From positions 62,001 through 126,000 of the forward strand of contig CANQNN010000002.1 in assembly GCA_947625205.1 (NCBI GenBank): a stretch of DNA of 64,000 nucleotides, read 5' to 3'. The notes beneath the pieces were generated by a model that saw nothing but the letters and a program-made list of their open reading frames with translations, was not told where the DNA came from and ran no database searches. Position numbers and translations under genes: made by a program. The DNA comes from an uncultured Lachnospiraceae bacterium. GTDB taxonomy: Bacteria > Bacillota > Clostridia > Lachnospirales > Lachnospiraceae. Within the stretch, counting starts at the first letter, position 1; each line of letters starts with the position of its first letter. Of this stretch, positions 1 through 9,340 are shown piece by piece.

Positions 1-467
1 GCGGGGTTTCCGTCAAGGATGATGAGATCGTTGTGGAGATCAATGTGCTCGGAACGGAGCATGATGCGGTTGTAGAGATTATTTTTGACGATTCCTTTAC
101 CAACCTGATAAGCATAGCGACAAATGTGAAATATTCTCTCGGCGAGAATATGACGAAGGCTGTTATGAATACCGTTGTGGGTATGGGAACCGTGTTTGTT
201 GTGCTGATCTTTATCAGCCTGATCATTTCCTGCTTCGGCATATTTAATAAGCTCGGTGGCAGTAAGAAAGAAGCGGCAGCGCAGAGCGCGGCAGCTGAAT
301 CACCGGTTGTAGAGCAGATCGCACAGAAAGAGGAGCTTGCCGGTGATACGGAGCTTGTGGCGGTCATCGCTGCAGCCGTTGCGGCATATGAAGGAGCGGC
401 GTCCACGGACGGATTTGTGGTGCGTTCCATCAGAAAATCTAATAAGAGTAAATGGCAGAATGCCTAG
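1..467 (+). CDS. oadG: Sodium pump decarboxylase gamma subunit (OadG family), 5' end outside the window
   Basis: The reading frame is open to the left edge (codons begin at base 3), so the first GTG inside the window is not the true start and the gene is partial. The visible part has an extracytoplasmic-looking stretch of about 55 residues. One membrane helix follows (VFVVLIFISLIISCF), then a charged Ala/Glu-rich cytoplasmic tail. This matches OadG/MmdD-type subunits, which anchor and assemble the sodium-translocating decarboxylase. Most OadG proteins are short with the helix near the N-terminus. The residues before the helix imply an additional N-terminal domain, as in many clostridial members. 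It lies 19 bp before the biotin carrier gene and is probably co-transcribed with the next three genes. Confidence 0.8.
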   Translation, partial: GVSVKDDEIVVEINVLGTEHDAVVEIIFDDSFTNLISIATNVKYSLGENMTKAVMNTVVGMGTVFVVLIFISLIISCFGIFNKLGGSKKEAAAQSAAAESPVVEQIAQKEELAGDTELVAVIAAAVAAYEGAASTDGFVVRSIRKSNKSKWQNA

Positions 468-486
468 ATCATAGGAGGATATGAAG

Positions 487-864
487 ATGAAAAATTATAC
501 AATTACCGTAAACGGAAACGTATATGATGTAGTGGTTGAAGAGGGCGCAACAAGCGGCGCACCGGCAGCGGCAGCTCCGGCAGCGCCTAAAGCGGTTCCC
601 AAGGCTGCACCCGCACCGGCGGCAGCACCGGCAGCAGGCGGCGCCGCAGGTAAGGTCCGGATCGAAGCAGGCGCGGCAGGCAAGGTATTTAAGATCGAGG
701 CGAACGTAGGTCAGGCAGTTAAGAAGGGCGATGCTGTCGTGATCGTTGAGGCTATGAAGATGGAAATCCCTGTAGTGGCACCCGAAGACGGTACTGTAGC
801 AAGTATTAATGTAGCCGTAGGCGATGCTGTCGAGGCTGGCGCATTGCTGGCAACATTAAACTGA
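487..864 (+). CDS. Biotin carboxyl carrier protein of sodium-translocating decarboxylase
   Basis: This 125-residue protein starts at ATG 487, which lies 8 nt after AGGAGG; ATG 481 is only 2 nt from it. Residues 1-20 form a short beta segment. A flexible Ala/Pro-rich linker of about 35 residues follows, then a C-terminal biotinyl domain with the hallmark EAMKME, whose lysine carries biotin. It shuttles CO2 from the carboxyltransferase (2130-3551) to the membrane subunit (920-2068). In many bacteria this domain is fused to the C-terminus of OadA; here it is a separate gene. The name gcdC/mmdC is possible if the substrate is another acyl-CoA, so no symbol is given. Confidence 0.9.
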   Translation: MKNYTITVNGNVYDVVVEEGATSGAPAAAAPAAPKAVPKAAPAPAAAPAAGGAAGKVRIEAGAAGKVFKIEANVGQAVKKGDAVVIVEAMKMEIPVVAPEDGTVASINVAVGDAVEAGALLATLN

Positions 865-919
865 TCATCGGGGCGGGTTCCGGCCGGAATCCGCAACTAT
901 AACTACAGGAGGTTTAGAA

Positions 920-2068
920 ATGGATTACATTACAACTACGCTATCGAATCTGATCCACCAGACAGCTTTCTTTAATCTGGAAGTTGGCAATTACATCATG
1001 ATCGCGGTAGCTCTGGTATTTCTGTATCTGGCTATCAGACATGAGTTTGAGCCTCTGCTTCTGGTCCCGATAGCTTTTGGTATGCTGCTTGTCAATATCT
1101 ATCCGGATATTATGGCGGAGTACGGCGAGGGTGGCGCCGGCGGCGGTTTACTGTATTATTTCTACAAACTGGACGAGTGGGCTATCTTACCGTCGCTGAT
1201 CTTTATGGGCGTCGGCGCGATGACAGATTTCGGTCCCCTGATCGCCAATCCGAAGAGCTTCTTGCTCGGCGCGGCGGCACAGTTCGGTATTTTTGCGGCG
1301 TATTTCGGCGCGATCTGGATGGGCTTTAACGATAAGGCGGCAGCCGCGATCTCTATTATCGGCGGCGCCGACGGTCCTACCTCTATTTTCCTGGCAGGTA
1401 AATTGCAGCAGACAGCGCTGCTCGGACCGATTGCGGTGGCGGCCTATTCCTATATGTCCCTTGTGCCGATCATCCAGCCGCCTATCATGAAGCTCCTTAC
1501 AACGGAGAAAGAGCGTAAGATCAAGATGGGACAGCTTCGTCCGGTCAGCAAGCTGGAGAAGATCCTTTTCCCGATCATCGTTACGATCGTTGTATCTTTG
1601 ATACTTCCCACAACGGCGCCGCTTGTCGGTATGCTGATGCTGGGTAATCTGTTCAGAGAGTGCGGCGTGGTAAGACAGCTTACGGAAACCGCCTCCAACG
1701 CGCTGATGTATATCGTGGTTATCATCCTCGGTACTTCCGTAGGCGCTACCACAAGCGCGCAGGCGTTCTTAAACTGGGATACGATAAAGATCGTTGTGCT
1801 TGGTCTGATCGCATTTTCTTTCGGTACGGCAGCCGGCGTATTGTTCGGCAAGCTGATGTGCGTACTGACCGGCGGCAAGGTAAATCCGCTGATCGGTTCC
1901 GCAGGCGTGTCTGCGGTGCCTATGGCGGCGAGAGTATCGCAGAAGGTTGGCGCAGAGGCAGACCCGACCAACTTCCTGCTGATGCATGCGATGGGCCCTA
2001 ACGTTGCCGGCGTTATCGGTACTGCGGTCGCGGCCGGTACATTCATGGCAGTGTTTGGCGTATTCTAA
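920..2068 (+). CDS. oadB: Sodium-translocating decarboxylase beta subunit
   Basis: This is a 382-residue polytopic membrane protein with about nine to eleven hydrophobic segments. It has the conserved family block [12 protein letters not shown] around residue 150, which contains the aspartate involved in sodium binding and carboxybiotin decarboxylation. The C-terminal [14 protein letters not shown] segment is also typical. The start is ATG 920, 8 nt after AGGAGG. The subunit decarboxylates carboxybiotin and exports Na+, conserving energy as a sodium gradient. It lies between the biotin carrier and the carboxyltransferase subunit, consistent with one operon. Length is slightly below the roughly 375-430 residues usual for OadB/GcdB/MmdB. 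Confidence 0.93.
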   Translation: MDYITTTLSNLIHQTAFFNLEVGNYIMIAVALVFLYLAIRHEFEPLLLVPIAFGMLLVNIYPDIMAEYGEGGAGGGLLYYFYKLDEWAILPSLIFMGVGAMTDFGPLIANPKSFLLGAAAQFGIFAAYFGAIWMGFNDKAAAAISIIGGADGPTSIFLAGKLQQTALLGPIAVAAYSYMSLVPIIQPPIMKLLTTEKERKIKMGQLRPVSKLEKILFPIIVTIVVSLILPTTAPLVGMLMLGNLFRECGVVRQLTETASNALMYIVVIILGTSVGATTSAQAFLNWDTIKIVVLGLIAFSFGTAAGVLFGKLMCVLTGGKVNPLIGSAGVSAVPMAARVSQKVGAEADPTNFLLMHAMGPNVAGVIGTAVAAGTFMAVFGVF

Positions 2069-2129
2069 ATAATTGAAGGCTGCAGCGCTGTAACGGCTGC
2101 AATAAGAATATTATCAGGAGGAAAATATA

Positions 2130-3551
2130 ATGGCAGAACAAAAACCTGTTAAAATTATGGAAACAGTTCTTCGTGATGCGCATCAGTCTCTGATCGCGAC
2201 AAGAATGCCTACAGAGATAATGCTTCCCATCGTGGAGAAAATGGATAAAGTCGGCTATCATGCGGTAGAGTGCTGGGGCGGCGCCACATTTGACGCATCT
2301 CTTCGTTTCTTGAAGGAGGATCCGTGGGACAGACTTAGAAAACTGCGTGACGGCTTCAAGAATACTAAGCTTCAGATGCTTTTCAGAGGTCAGAATATTC
2401 TTGGTTACAGACCTTATGCGGATGACGTTGTGGACAGCTTCGTTGAGAAATCCATTGCAAACGGTATCGATATCATTCGTATTTTTGACTGTCTGAATGA
2501 TCTGAGAAACTTACAGGAAGCAGTGAATGCGACCAATAAAGTTAAGAAGCAGGAAGGCAGAGGACATGCGCAGGTAGCGCTATCCTATACGCTGGGCGAT
2601 GCCTATACGCTGGAATACTGGACGGATATGGCTAAGAAGATCGAGGAGATGGGCGCGGATTCCATCTGTATCAAGGATATGGCCGGCCTTCTCGTGCCGT
2701 ATAAGGCGTCTGAGCTGATCGCGGCAATGAAGTCCGTGACAAAACTGCCTATCCAGCTGCATACGCACTATACTTCCGGTGTAGCCAGCATGACATATCT
2801 AAAGGCTGTAGAGGCGGGCGTTGATGTGATCGACTGTGCGATCTCTCCTTTTGCTATGGGTACATCCCAGCCGGCGACAGAGGTTATGGTCGAGACATTC
2901 AAGGGCACCCCTTACGATACCGGATACGACCAGAATCTTCTGGCGGAGATCGCAGATTACTTCAGACCGTACAGAGACGAGTGCCTTGCAAGCGGGCTGC
3001 TTAATCCGAAGGTTATGGGCGTTGATATCAAGACATTGCTTTATCAGGTGCCCGGCGGCATGCTTTCCAACATGGTAAGCCAGTTGAAGGAACAGAACGC
3101 CGAGGATAAATACTATGATGTATTAAAAGAGATCCCTCAGGTGAGAAAAGATCTGGGTGAGCCGCCGCTTGTTACCCCTTCATCGCAGATCGTCGGTACA
3201 CAGGCTGTATTTAACGTTCTGATGGGCGAGAGATATAAGATGGCTACCAAGGAGACCAAGGCAGTTCTCCGCGGGGAGTACGGTCAGACCGTCAAACCGA
3301 TGAGCCAGGAGGTTATCGATAAGGTTATTCCGGGCGAAAAGAGGATCACATGCCGTCCGGCAGATCTGCTCGAGAACGAGATGGATAAGCTTGAGAGCGA
3401 GATGAAAGAGTGGAAGCAGCAGGATGAAGACGTATTGTCCTATGCACTGTTCCCGCAGGTTGCAACCGACTTCTTCAAGTACCGTCAGGCACAGCAGGAG
3501 AAGGTTGACATGAGTGTTGCGGATACCGGAAACGCAGCGTATCCTGTATAA
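2130..3551 (+). CDS. oadA: Oxaloacetate decarboxylase-type carboxyltransferase alpha subunit
   Basis: This 473-residue HMGL-like TIM-barrel carboxyltransferase has the N-terminal metal site ETVLRDAHQS (Asp16), the lysine site ICIKDMAG and the metal histidine motif LHTHYTSG. The C-terminal conserved carboxylase region ends near residue 455. Full-length OadA/PycB proteins run to about 590-600 residues because they carry a biotinyl domain. That domain is missing here and is supplied by the gene at 487-864. The enzyme transfers carboxyl from oxaloacetate to biotin. Start ATG 2130 follows AGGAGG by 8 nt. It is the last gene of the operon, followed by a strong terminator. Family members can also serve as a pyruvate carboxylase subunit. 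Confidence 0.9.
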   Translation: MAEQKPVKIMETVLRDAHQSLIATRMPTEIMLPIVEKMDKVGYHAVECWGGATFDASLRFLKEDPWDRLRKLRDGFKNTKLQMLFRGQNILGYRPYADDVVDSFVEKSIANGIDIIRIFDCLNDLRNLQEAVNATNKVKKQEGRGHAQVALSYTLGDAYTLEYWTDMAKKIEEMGADSICIKDMAGLLVPYKASELIAAMKSVTKLPIQLHTHYTSGVASMTYLKAVEAGVDVIDCAISPFAMGTSQPATEVMVETFKGTPYDTGYDQNLLAEIADYFRPYRDECLASGLLNPKVMGVDIKTLLYQVPGGMLSNMVSQLKEQNAEDKYYDVLKEIPQVRKDLGEPPLVTPSSQIVGTQAVFNVLMGERYKMATKETKAVLRGEYGQTVKPMSQEVIDKVIPGEKRITCRPADLLENEMDKLESEMKEWKQQDEDVLSYALFPQVATDFFKYRQAQQEKVDMSVADTGNAAYPV

Positions 3552-3564
3552 AAACACAAGCGAT

Positions 3565-3615
3565 AAAGAGACTGTTTTCCGACAGATATGATCTGCCGGA
3601 ACGCAGTCTCTTTTT
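3565..3615 (+). terminator. Rho-independent terminator of the decarboxylase operon
   Basis: A 10-bp perfect stem, AAAGAGACTG (3565-3574) with CAGTCTCTTT (3604-3613), runs into a T tract (TTTTT) right after the oadA stop. The loop of about 29 nt contains a second small inverted repeat (CAGATATGATCTG). Confidence 0.85.
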
Positions 3616-3687
3616 ATAATGTTCCGGCTGACACTGGCGACTGCAGCGCGGCGGCTGCCGGCAGATCAATTATTTGTAAATAAGTGA

Positions 3688-3727
3688 TTGACGGAGGTTA
3701 CATAATATATTATAATAACATATGTTA
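3688..3727 (+). promoter_or_regulatory. Promoter with palindromic operator before the TetR gene
   Basis: TTGACG at 3688-3693, a 17-bp spacer and TATAAT at 3711-3716 form a near-consensus vegetative promoter. A perfect 12-bp palindrome, TAACATATGTTA, lies at 3716-3727, overlapping the end of the -10 box and the expected start point. That is where a TetR-type repressor would block initiation. Autoregulation by the next gene is inferred from this geometry. Confidence 0.75.
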
Positions 3728-3769
3728 CAAAATGATGATCAAACTGCAGTACAAGAGAGGTTATATCTT

Positions 3770-4321
3770 ATGGCAAGAAAAGAAACTATTACAAAAAATG
3801 AGATACTGAATGCGGCATTTGAGATGACCAGACAGAACGGCTTCTCCCAGGTGAGCGCCAGAACGCTTGCGGCGAAGGCCGGATGCTCTACACAGCCGAT
3901 ATTCCGGGTATATAAGAACATGGAAGAGCTGGGTGAAGAGCTGTATGGAAAGGCTGTGCAATTTTTTAATGATTATTATGAGAATTTCCCTAAGATAAGC
4001 GATACGCCTTTCGTTAATCTGGGACTTGCCTATATCCGGTTCGCGCAGGAAGAGCAGCAGTTGTTCAGACTTGTTTTTATGGCGGAGAACCGTCATGGCA
4101 GGAGTTTGTATGATCTGCTGAACGGCTCAAACGGTTCCGTAGTCAAAGAGATCAACAACGCTAAATTCTACGGCTGTAAAGATCCCAGCAGCATGTTTAT
4201 GAGAATGTGGATATTTATTCACGGGTCGGCGTGCATGTCCCTGACCGGCGATTACGACCTGCAGGAAGAAGATACGGTCAAGCTGCTGGAAGAATCCTAC
4301 AAGGCGTTTCTGAATCTATAG
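3770..4321 (+). CDS. TetR/AcrR family transcriptional regulator
   Basis: This protein has 183 residues from ATG 3770, which has AGAGAGG 9 nt upstream; the in-frame ATG at 3722 has no good ribosome site and overlaps the presumed operator. The N-terminal TetR helix-turn-helix is clear: ILNAAFEMTRQNGFSQVSARTLAAKAGCSTQPIFRVYKNMEEL. The remainder is the helical ligand-binding domain, with a conserved TetR C-terminal layout ending in a short helix. The ligand cannot be read from the sequence. The next gene is another regulator, on the same strand 31 bp downstream, so the two may be co-transcribed. The operator at 3716-3727 suggests autoregulation. Confidence 0.85.
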   Translation: MARKETITKNEILNAAFEMTRQNGFSQVSARTLAAKAGCSTQPIFRVYKNMEELGEELYGKAVQFFNDYYENFPKISDTPFVNLGLAYIRFAQEEQQLFRLVFMAENRHGRSLYDLLNGSNGSVVKEINNAKFYGCKDPSSMFMRMWIFIHGSACMSLTGDYDLQEEDTVKLLEESYKAFLNL

Positions 4322-4352
4322 AAACCAGAGAAAGGCATATTCGGGATAAAAA

Positions 4353-5282
4353 ATGGTTATACAGAATCGTTATGATGTCATTACCAGGATCAATGAACAT
4401 TACAGCAAAATGAGTAAGGGGCAGAAAGCAATCTCTGCTTTTATTTACGACCACTACGACCAGGCGGTGTTTATGACCGCGGCTAAGCTGGGTGAGACGG
4501 TCGGCGTCAGCGAATCCACGGTGGTGCGTTACGCTATGTTTATCGGCTATAACGGTTATCCGGAGTTTCAGAGAGATCTGGAGGACTGGGTTCAGAACAA
4601 GATCAATTCCGTGCAGAAGATCGGCGCCAAATACGGCAAAAGCACGCAGTCAGAGATATTGACGTCGGTTCTTGAGGCGGATATCGAGAAGCTTCAGGAC
4701 ACGATACATAATATGGACCCGGTAGCATTTGAGACGGCGGTAGATATTATTCTCGAAGCGAAAACCATCTATGTGATGGGCGTCAGGAGCTGCGAACCGC
4801 TGGCGGATTTTCTGCATTTCTATCTGAACATGGTCCGGGGAAATGTTGTCCTGTTAAAAACCACGAGTATGTCGGAGACCTTTGAACAGATGCTCCGCAT
4901 CGATGAACAGGATGCCATGATCGGTATCAGCTTTCCCAGATATTCCATGAGAACTCTTAAGGCTATGGAGTTTGCCAACGACAGGAACGCCAAGGTGATC
5001 ACCATCACCGATTCCGTGCATTCTCCGATGAATCTCTATTCTTCCTGCAATCTTCTCGCCAGAAGCGATATGGTGTCCATAGTCGATTCGCTGGTGGCGC
5101 CCTTAAGCGTCATCAATGCGCTGGTGGTGGCGATCTGCCTGAAACGGCCGGAGGAAGTCAAGAAGAGCTTAAAAGATCTGGAAGAGGCATGGAACAATTA
5201 TCAGGTTTACCTGAATGATGAGATAAATTTTATCGATGAGGAGCCAATGTTAAATTATCCTCTTCGCAAAAAGGAAGATTGA
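4353..5282 (+). CDS. MurR/RpiR family transcriptional regulator (HTH plus SIS domain)
   Basis: This 309-residue protein has an N-terminal RpiR-type helix-turn-helix (residues about 10-75, with GETVGVSESTVVRYAMFIGYNGYPEFQRDL). A SIS phosphosugar-binding domain follows (residues about 125-260, with TIYVMGVRSCEPLADFLHFYL and later IGISFPRYS). RpiR proteins usually sense phosphosugars or amino sugars and control nearby catabolic genes. No sugar operon is adjacent, so the target is unknown. The ribosome site before ATG 4353 is weak. The stop overlaps the possible TTG start of the next flavoprotein gene, which suggests translational coupling. Confidence 0.85.
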   Translation: MVIQNRYDVITRINEHYSKMSKGQKAISAFIYDHYDQAVFMTAAKLGETVGVSESTVVRYAMFIGYNGYPEFQRDLEDWVQNKINSVQKIGAKYGKSTQSEILTSVLEADIEKLQDTIHNMDPVAFETAVDIILEAKTIYVMGVRSCEPLADFLHFYLNMVRGNVVLLKTTSMSETFEQMLRIDEQDAMIGISFPRYSMRTLKAMEFANDRNAKVITITDSVHSPMNLYSSCNLLARSDMVSIVDSLVAPLSVINALVVAICLKRPEEVKKSLKDLEEAWNNYQVYLNDEINFIDEEPMLNYPLRKKED

Positions 5283-5290
5283 CGGACAGC

Positions 5291-6556
5291 ATGAGCAGTG
5301 TGATCGTAGTGGGCGGCGGCGCGGCGGGAATGATGGCAGCGTACGCCGCCGCAGAGCATGGACACAGAGTGATCCTGTTAGAGCAGAATGAGAAGCTTGG
5401 AAAGAAGCTGTTTATCACGGGTAAAGGCCGCTGTAATGTAACGAATGCCTGTGAGAAGGATAAGCTGTTTGATAATGTTGTCAGCAATCCGAAGTTCCTC
5501 TACAGCGCGTTTTATGATTTTGATAATATACAGATGATGAAGCTGCTGCAGGAGTCCGGCTGTCCTGTTCAGGTGGAGCGCGGAGAGCGGGTATTTCCCG
5601 AATCCGGCCATTCCTCGGACGTGATCGCCGCATTGCAGAGGCTGCTTAAGAAAAATCAGGTGGACATCCGTCTGCGCACGAGAGCCGAAGAATTGATTGT
5701 ACAGGAAGGCAGAGTATGCGGCGTCCTCCTTGAAAACGGCGCCGGGATCAGAGCGGATGCGGTCGTCCTCGCGACAGGCGGATTGTCCTATCCGTCCACG
5801 GGTTCCACCGGTGACGGCTACAGAATGGCTTTACAGCTTGGACATACGGTGAGAGAGTGCGTGCCCGCGCTTGTGCCGCTTGAGAGCCGGGATAGCTGGT
5901 GCGCCGCACTGCAGGGGCTGTCATTAAGGAATGTCAGTCTGACTATGTATGACGGAAGCAGAAAAGTATACCAGGGTTTTGGGGAAATGCTGTTTACCCA
6001 TTTCGGGATCAGCGGACCGCTTGTGCTGTCAGCCAGCAGTTATTATGGGAAATGTAAAAAGAAAGAGGAAGTTATCTGCGAGATAGATTTAAAGCCGGCC
6101 TTGACGGAAGAACAGCTTGACCGGAGGATTCTGAGAGATTTTGAGGAAAATATAAACAAGGGCTTTAAGAATGCCCTGGGAGGGCTATATCCGGCGAAGC
6201 TGATACCGGTCGTGATCAGGCTTTCCGGCATTTCGCCCGATAAAAAAGTACATGATATCACGAAGGAAGAACGTAAAATACTGGCGGCGCTCACCAAGCG
6301 TCTGCGGCTGTCCGTATCGGGCGTCCGTGATTATACGGAAGCCATCATAACGCAGGGCGGCGTCAGGGTTAAGGAGATTAATCCTTCCACAATGGAGTCC
6401 AAACTGGTACACGGATTGTATTTTGCGGGGGAGCTGGTGGATGTGGATGCCGTTACGGGAGGCTTTAACCTTCAGATCGCATGGTCTACAGGTCATCTTG
6501 CGGGAAGCAGCATTCCGGCGCCGCAGAGCGGACAGCAGGCAGATAAGCCGCACTAA
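5291..6556 (+). CDS. NAD(P)/FAD-dependent oxidoreductase, HI0933/YhiN family
   Basis: This flavoprotein has 421 residues from ATG 5291. A TTG at 5279, overlapping the previous stop, would add four residues, and the only good ribosome site (AAGGAAG, ending at 5277) fits neither perfectly. The N-terminal dinucleotide-binding motif is VIVVGGGAAGMMAA. It is followed by LFITGKGRCNVTNA, the signature of the HI0933-like family. The C-terminal GGFNLQIAWSTGHLAG region closes the FAD site. The precise reaction of this family is not established. The position directly before cmk is a common arrangement in Lachnospiraceae. Confidence 0.85.
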   Translation: MSSVIVVGGGAAGMMAAYAAAEHGHRVILLEQNEKLGKKLFITGKGRCNVTNACEKDKLFDNVVSNPKFLYSAFYDFDNIQMMKLLQESGCPVQVERGERVFPESGHSSDVIAALQRLLKKNQVDIRLRTRAEELIVQEGRVCGVLLENGAGIRADAVVLATGGLSYPSTGSTGDGYRMALQLGHTVRECVPALVPLESRDSWCAALQGLSLRNVSLTMYDGSRKVYQGFGEMLFTHFGISGPLVLSASSYYGKCKKKEEVICEIDLKPALTEEQLDRRILRDFEENINKGFKNALGGLYPAKLIPVVIRLSGISPDKKVHDITKEERKILAALTKRLRLSVSGVRDYTEAIITQGGVRVKEINPSTMESKLVHGLYFAGELVDVDAVTGGFNLQIAWSTGHLAGSSIPAPQSGQQADKPH

Positions 6557-6597
6557 TGCGGCATCCATGCGGCCTACTGACAGAGGGAGGATACTAT

Positions 6598-7266
6598 ATG
6601 GGCATCAACATTGCAATCGACGGACCGGCAGGCGCCGGCAAGAGCACTATAGCGAAGATCATAGCAAAGAAGCTTGGCTACATCTATGTAGATACGGGCG
6701 CGATGTATCGCGCTATGGCATTGTATCTGCTCAGAGAACATGTTTCGCCCTCGGATGCGGAACAGATCAGCGCCAGGTGCAGGGAAGCGGATATCACGAT
6801 CCGGTACGAGAACGGGGAACAGGTCGTCTACCTAAACGGCGAGAACGTAAACGGGCTGATCCGGACTGAGGAAGTGGGAAACATGGCGTCCGCGAGTAGC
6901 CCGAATCCCGACGTGCGCAGGAAACTAGTGGAGCTGCAGCGCAGACTTGCGGCAGGCACGGATGTGGTCATGGACGGCAGGGATATCGGGACATGCGTTC
7001 TGCCTGATGCGCAGGTGAAAGTATATCTGACTGCAGACAGCAGGGTGCGCGCCGAGAGGCGGTACAAGGAACTGACGGAAAAAGGCGTGGCGTGCGATCT
7101 TGATACGATAGAGAAGGATATCATCGAGCGGGACCGGCAGGATATGACAAGAAAGACGTCGCCTCTGCGCCAGGCGGAGGACGCCACGCTGATCGATTCT
7201 TCCTGTATGACGGCGGAAGAAGCGGCGGATGCGGTCATTGCGCTGATGCAGCGCGCGTCGGTTTGA
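6598..7266 (+). CDS. cmk: (d)CMP kinase
   Basis: The protein has 222 residues from ATG 6598, preceded by GGGAGG at 9 nt. An upstream in-frame start at 6556 would add residues unrelated to the family. The P-loop is IDGPAGAGKST (residues 7-17), followed by the CMP-binding segment YVDTGAMYRA. The motif VVMDGRDIGT and a lid region rich in arginine (ERDRQDMTRKTSPLRQAEDA) complete the fold. It phosphorylates CMP and dCMP in nucleotide metabolism. The length is standard. ispH follows 19 bp downstream, so the genes probably form an operon. Confidence 0.96.
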   Translation: MGINIAIDGPAGAGKSTIAKIIAKKLGYIYVDTGAMYRAMALYLLREHVSPSDAEQISARCREADITIRYENGEQVVYLNGENVNGLIRTEEVGNMASASSPNPDVRRKLVELQRRLAAGTDVVMDGRDIGTCVLPDAQVKVYLTADSRVRAERRYKELTEKGVACDLDTIEKDIIERDRQDMTRKTSPLRQAEDATLIDSSCMTAEEAADAVIALMQRASV

Positions 7267-7285
7267 CGGAAAGGGATCTGATGCT

Positions 7286-8134
7286 ATGGAAGTAATCGTT
7301 GCGGAGCATGCGGGGTTCTGCTTTGGCGTCAAACGAGCGGTAGAGCAGGTGTATGAACAGGTTGCGAAGGGCAGACCGATCTACACATACGGACCGATCA
7401 TACATAATGAAGAAGTGGTAAAGGATCTGGAAAGAAGAGGCGTTACGGTGATCGGATCGGAGGAGGAGCTGGCCGATGTGACGGAAGGGACTGTTGTGAT
7501 ACGTTCTCACGGAGTGCCTGAAAGGATCGTTGCCCTGATCGATGCAAAAGGCCTGGAGTGTGTGGATGCCACCTGTCCTTTTGTAAAGCGCATTCATAAT
7601 ATTGTGGCAAAAGAGAGCGGGGCAGGCAAAAAGATCGTCGTGATCGGGAACGCGGGACACCCGGAAGTCGAGGGGATCATGGGCTGGGCAAAAGAGGGCG
7701 CGGCGGTGGTTGAATCCTTGGAGGAGGCCCGCGATTTTACATGCGGAAAGGACGAAGAGATTTGTATTGTTTCGCAGACGACATTTAACTACAATAAATT
7801 TCAAGATATGGTTGAAATTTTTATGAAAAAAGGTTACAATGTTAGTGTTGTGAATACTATATGTAACGCTACGGAAGAGCGTCAGACCGAGGCCGCGCAA
7901 ATAGCTGCCAGGGTCGATGCGATGATAGTAATAGGTGGCAAACATAGCTCTAATACGCGGAAGCTCTATGAGATCTGCATGCAGGAGTGTGCAAATACGT
8001 ATTTTATACAGACGGTTGACGACTTGCATCTTGACTTACCTAAATCTGTCCGACTGGTGGGTATTACAGCAGGGGCATCTACCCCAAACAATATAATTGA
8101 GGAGGTTCAAAATTATGTCAGAATTAACTTTTGA
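7286..8134 (+). CDS. ispH: 4-hydroxy-3-methylbut-2-enyl diphosphate reductase
   Basis: This 282-residue IspH (LytB) is the last enzyme of the MEP isoprenoid pathway, reducing HMBPP to IPP and DMAPP with a [4Fe-4S] cluster. The three cluster cysteines are visible in AGFCFGVKRAV (Cys12), DATCPFVKRIH and TICNATEERQ. The substrate-binding motifs SHGVPE and GGKHSSNT are also present. In many Clostridia this enzyme is fused to ribosomal protein S1. Here the two are separate but overlap by 20 bp, with the S1 ribosome site lying inside the ispH 3' end. That implies coupled translation. Confidence 0.95.
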   Translation: MEVIVAEHAGFCFGVKRAVEQVYEQVAKGRPIYTYGPIIHNEEVVKDLERRGVTVIGSEEELADVTEGTVVIRSHGVPERIVALIDAKGLECVDATCPFVKRIHNIVAKESGAGKKIVVIGNAGHPEVEGIMGWAKEGAAVVESLEEARDFTCGKDEEICIVSQTTFNYNKFQDMVEIFMKKGYNVSVVNTICNATEERQTEAAQIAARVDAMIVIGGKHSSNTRKLYEICMQECANTYFIQTVDDLHLDLPKSVRLVGITAGASTPNNIIEEVQNYVRINF

Positions 8135-9266
8135 ACAAATGTTAGAGGAATCATTTAAGACAATACACACAGGAGAGGTTGTTGAGGGTACCGTTATCGA
8201 TGTGAAGCCGGAAGAGATCATTCTCAATATTGGATATAAGTCAGATGGCATTCTTACCAGACATGAATATACGAATGAGCCAAACGTTGACCTGACGACC
8301 GTCGCCAAGCCCGGTGACACGATGGAGGTCAAGGTGCTTAAGGTAAATGACGGCGAGGGACAAGTTCTCCTCACATACAAACGGCTTGCAGCAGACAGAG
8401 GTAATAAGAGGATCGAAGAAGCATATAATAACAGAGAAGTACTTAAGGCAAAAGTCGCGCAGGTTCTTGACGGAGGCTTGAGCGTTGTCGTGGACGAGGT
8501 AAGGATCTTTATTCCGGCGAGCCTCGTATCCGATACATATGAGAAGGATCTGTCCAAGTATGCCGGACAGGAGATCGAGTTTGTGATCAGCGAGTATAAT
8601 CCCAGGAGAAGAAGATATATCGGCGACAGAAAACAGCTGATCATGGAAGAAAAAGCAGAGCTGCAGAAGAAACTGTTCGAGACGATCAAGGCGGGCGACA
8701 TCGTGGAAGGCACAGTTAAAAATGTGACCGATTTCGGTGCGTTTATCGATCTGGGCGGCTGCGACGGCCTGCTGCATATCTCTGAGATGTCCTGGGGCAG
8801 AGTGGAAAATCCGAAGAAAGTATTTAAGGTCGGCGATGTAGTGAAGGTGCTGATCAAAGAGATCTCCGGAGAGAAGATAGCGTTAAGCCTTAAATTTGAG
8901 GACGAGAACCCTTGGAAGGGCGCTGCGGATAAATATGCGATCGGCACGGTCGTGACCGGCAAGGTTGCCCGCATGACAGATTTTGGCGCATTTATCGAGC
9001 TGGAGCCGGGCATTGACGCGCTGCTTCATGTATCGCAGATATCCAAGGATCATATTGACAAGCCGTCGGATATTCTTAAAACCGGCGAGGAAGTGACGGC
9101 AAAGGTTGTTGATTTTAACGAGGCGGACAAGAAGATCAGCCTGAGCATCAAGGCACTGACAGCTCCTGAATCTGAGGAGAAGGATGATGAGGATGCGGAT
9201 GTTGTCTCCGTTGATATCGATGCGGTGATCTCCAGCGAAAATTCGGAGGAAAATACGGAAGCTTAA
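8115..9266 (+). CDS. rpsA: 30S ribosomal protein S1-like RNA-binding protein, four S1 domains
   Basis: The protein has 383 residues from ATG 8115, which has GAGGAGGT 8 nt upstream. Four S1/OB-fold repeats can be read, at residues about 16-85, 100-165, 185-255 and 270-340. The third and fourth are canonical (GTVKNVTDFGAFIDLGG and GKVARMTDFGAFIELEPG). The tail is short and acidic. It presumably helps ribosomes bind mRNA, although four-domain Firmicute S1 homologues may be less essential than the six-domain E. coli protein. It overlaps ispH by 20 bp, reflecting the IspH-S1 fusion seen in related genomes. Confidence 0.9.
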   Translation: MSELTFEQMLEESFKTIHTGEVVEGTVIDVKPEEIILNIGYKSDGILTRHEYTNEPNVDLTTVAKPGDTMEVKVLKVNDGEGQVLLTYKRLAADRGNKRIEEAYNNREVLKAKVAQVLDGGLSVVVDEVRIFIPASLVSDTYEKDLSKYAGQEIEFVISEYNPRRRRYIGDRKQLIMEEKAELQKKLFETIKAGDIVEGTVKNVTDFGAFIDLGGCDGLLHISEMSWGRVENPKKVFKVGDVVKVLIKEISGEKIALSLKFEDENPWKGAADKYAIGTVVTGKVARMTDFGAFIELEPGIDALLHVSQISKDHIDKPSDILKTGEEVTAKVVDFNEADKKISLSIKALTAPESEEKDDEDADVVSVDIDAVISSENSEENTEA

Positions 9267-9340
9267 TTAAAGATCATCAGATCAAACGGGTAAGAGAGTT
9301 ACCGGTAAAAGAATATGTGCAATGACAGGCGGTGAAGAGT

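Noticed and set aside
1450-2046. Long minus-strand open frame opposite oadB
   Set aside because: It is a shadow of a high-GC third-position gene with no ribosome site and no recognisable protein.
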